Source: Ascaphus truei
Taxonomy: Eukaryota; Chordata; Amphibia; Anura; Ascaphidae
Direction: 5' to 3'
DNA length: 64,000 bases
Assembly (NCBI GenBank): GCA_036426205.1
Contig: CM071579.1
Coordinates: 19,103,480 to 19,167,479 of the forward strand
Shown here: positions 63,142 to 64,000 of the stretch, piece by piece
Layout of the letters: every line of letters starts with the position of its first letter
Position numbering within the stretch: the first letter of the stretch is position 1
The notes under the pieces: generated by a model
What the model was told of the DNA's origin: nothing
The model's input: the letters and a program-made list of their open reading frames with translations, nothing else
The model's database searches: none
Position numbers and translations under genes: made by a program

Positions 63142-63303
63142 TATTGTATTGTATTGTATGTCTTTATTTATATAGCGCCATTAATGTACATAGCGCGTCA
63201 CAGCAGTAATACACGTGGTAATCAAATAAATAACAGATCATGGGAATAAGTGCTTTAGACATTAAGGAAGAGGAGTCCCTGCCCCGAGGAGCTTACAGTC
63301 TAA
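63142..63303 (-). mobile_element. CR1/L2 LINE-tail fragment
   Basis: TGTATTGTATGTCTTTATTT, ATAGCGCCATTAATGTACAT, GTCCCTGCCCCGAGGAGC: reverse complement of the LINE end at 49225-49390. Confidence 0.75.
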
Positions 63304-63504
63304 TATGAATTCATTAACCAGTGAGAGCACAGGAGCACTTCATTAGTGGGAGATTGGGTGACAGTGTTTATTTACACATAATTACATCTTGAGGAGCATT
63401 ATTTTAGTTTATTTTTTACAGATGCAGCCACTGCTATCTATCGGCTGCCGTAGAGCATGTAATGGTCACTGCCTGGCAAGACTTGAGCATCCGCTGTGCA
63501 GTGT

Positions 63505-63840
63505 TTGGCAGGGGTAATGGCCCATCAGGATTAACACAAGGGGAGTCCCTGCTTCTGAATGGGACCCCCGCTGTGTGAATCCTACCGAACCGCATCAGTC
63601 TGTCAGAGACGCGCAGTAAGAGTGACACTGAATCAGTCACTCTCCCTGCGCGCCACTAACAGGCGATCGCGCAACTTTAATTTTATTTATTCATTCCGGA
63701 CTCGGGGACCCCCTACTTCCTGAGTTACAGGACCCCGGCATGGGGTGCCGGTATTTCCGCCATGTTTAAATGTCAAGCGTCACGTGACCTGGACATTTAA
63801 ACAATGCAGAAAGATATCGGCGCCCCATACAAACAGCTGT
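63505..63840 (-). mobile_element. Palindromic GC-rich MITE, inverted copy of 18405-18860
   Basis: Reverse complement shares GGGCCATTA, TGTGTTAATCC, TGCGCGTCTCTGACAGAC, AGTGACTGATTCAGTG and the GGGGGTCCCCGAGTCCGG block. CACGTGACCTGGACATTTAA at its distal end. Confidence 0.65.
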
Positions 63841-63990
63841 AACCCAACTACAACTCTAACCCAACTACAACTCTAACTCAACTACAACTCTAACCCAACT
63901 ACAACTCTAACCCAACTACAACTAACAACTCTAACCCAACTACAACTCAAACTCAACTACAACTCTAACTCAACTACAACTCTATGTAAT
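63838..63990. repeat. 17-bp tandem repeat
   Basis: The unit is AACCCAACTACAACTCT with a C/T variant (AACTCAACT), about 9 units, running nearly to the end of the window. Confidence 0.95.
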
Positions 63991-64000
63991 AAGATCTACT

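Overview
This window looks like gene-poor nuclear DNA from a vertebrate, most likely an anuran amphibian. That assignment is an inference from the repeat mix: L1-type LINEs, CR1/L2/Rex1-type LINEs, Penelope-like elements, hAT and Harbinger-like MITEs, TTAAAG-ended MITEs, long solo LTRs and many micro- and minisatellites. I found no intact host gene, no exon series and no rRNA or tRNA gene. Every protein similarity I can defend belongs to a decayed retrotransposon. Nearly all long open frames come from tandem repeats. Class assignments rest on visible motifs and on direct repeats flanking the elements, not on database searches.

Layout. 1-8 kb: unassigned DNA with AT microsatellites, then two long solo LTRs (4806-6522 and 6628-7823), each with target-site duplications (TSDs). 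8-12 kb: a decayed RTE-type LINE and a 5'-truncated L1 bounded by a 14-bp TSD. 12.6-13.4 kb: a MITE with TAGGGT ends holding a 30-bp minisatellite. 14-20.7 kb: a ribozyme-like stem-loop on the minus strand, a hAT MITE, a CR1/L2 fragment, two solo LTRs (16521-17311, 19591-20703) and palindromic MITEs. 23-32 kb: hAT and Harbinger-like MITEs, a large 25-bp minisatellite fused to a 33-bp minisatellite, a tRNA-derived SINE, and a third, indel-rich minisatellite. 32.4-35.1 kb: Penelope-like fragments in both orientations, interrupted by a segment that carries a hammerhead-like motif. 36.2-37.4 kb: an internally deleted CR1/Rex1-like LINE. 39.1-46.3 kb: a minus-strand L2/CR1 element split by a 5.1-kb L1. 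46.4-50 kb: a 27-bp minisatellite, a hAT MITE, a polypurine tract, a LINE tail and a solo LTR. 50.6-53.5 kb: hAT and TTAAAG MITEs and a fold-back. 55.3-58 kb: a second L2/CR1 copy split by three abutting MITEs. 58.3-64 kb: a GC-rich repeat with NRF1-like sites, a solo LTR with a nested hAT MITE, and palindromic MITEs.

The strongest unexplained signal is a recurring stem-loop, CTGACGA-A-[stem-loop]-GAAACGCGTA. In its two best copies (33549-33598 plus; 14571-14604 minus) it lies 30-31 bp from a TATA-like box. In the first copy a 10-position outer stem with one mismatch also closes it. This is close to a type I hammerhead ribozyme with a self-complementary (dimer-type) stem III, apart from one extra A. 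Penelope-like retroelements are known to carry hammerhead ribozymes, and the best copy interrupts a Penelope-like fragment. Other points of interest are a perfect 41-bp palindrome inside an insertion with a 14-bp TSD, a chain of MITEs inserted at each other's TAA/TAG/TTA borders, and minisatellites that appear to have grown from a hairpin inside a MITE.
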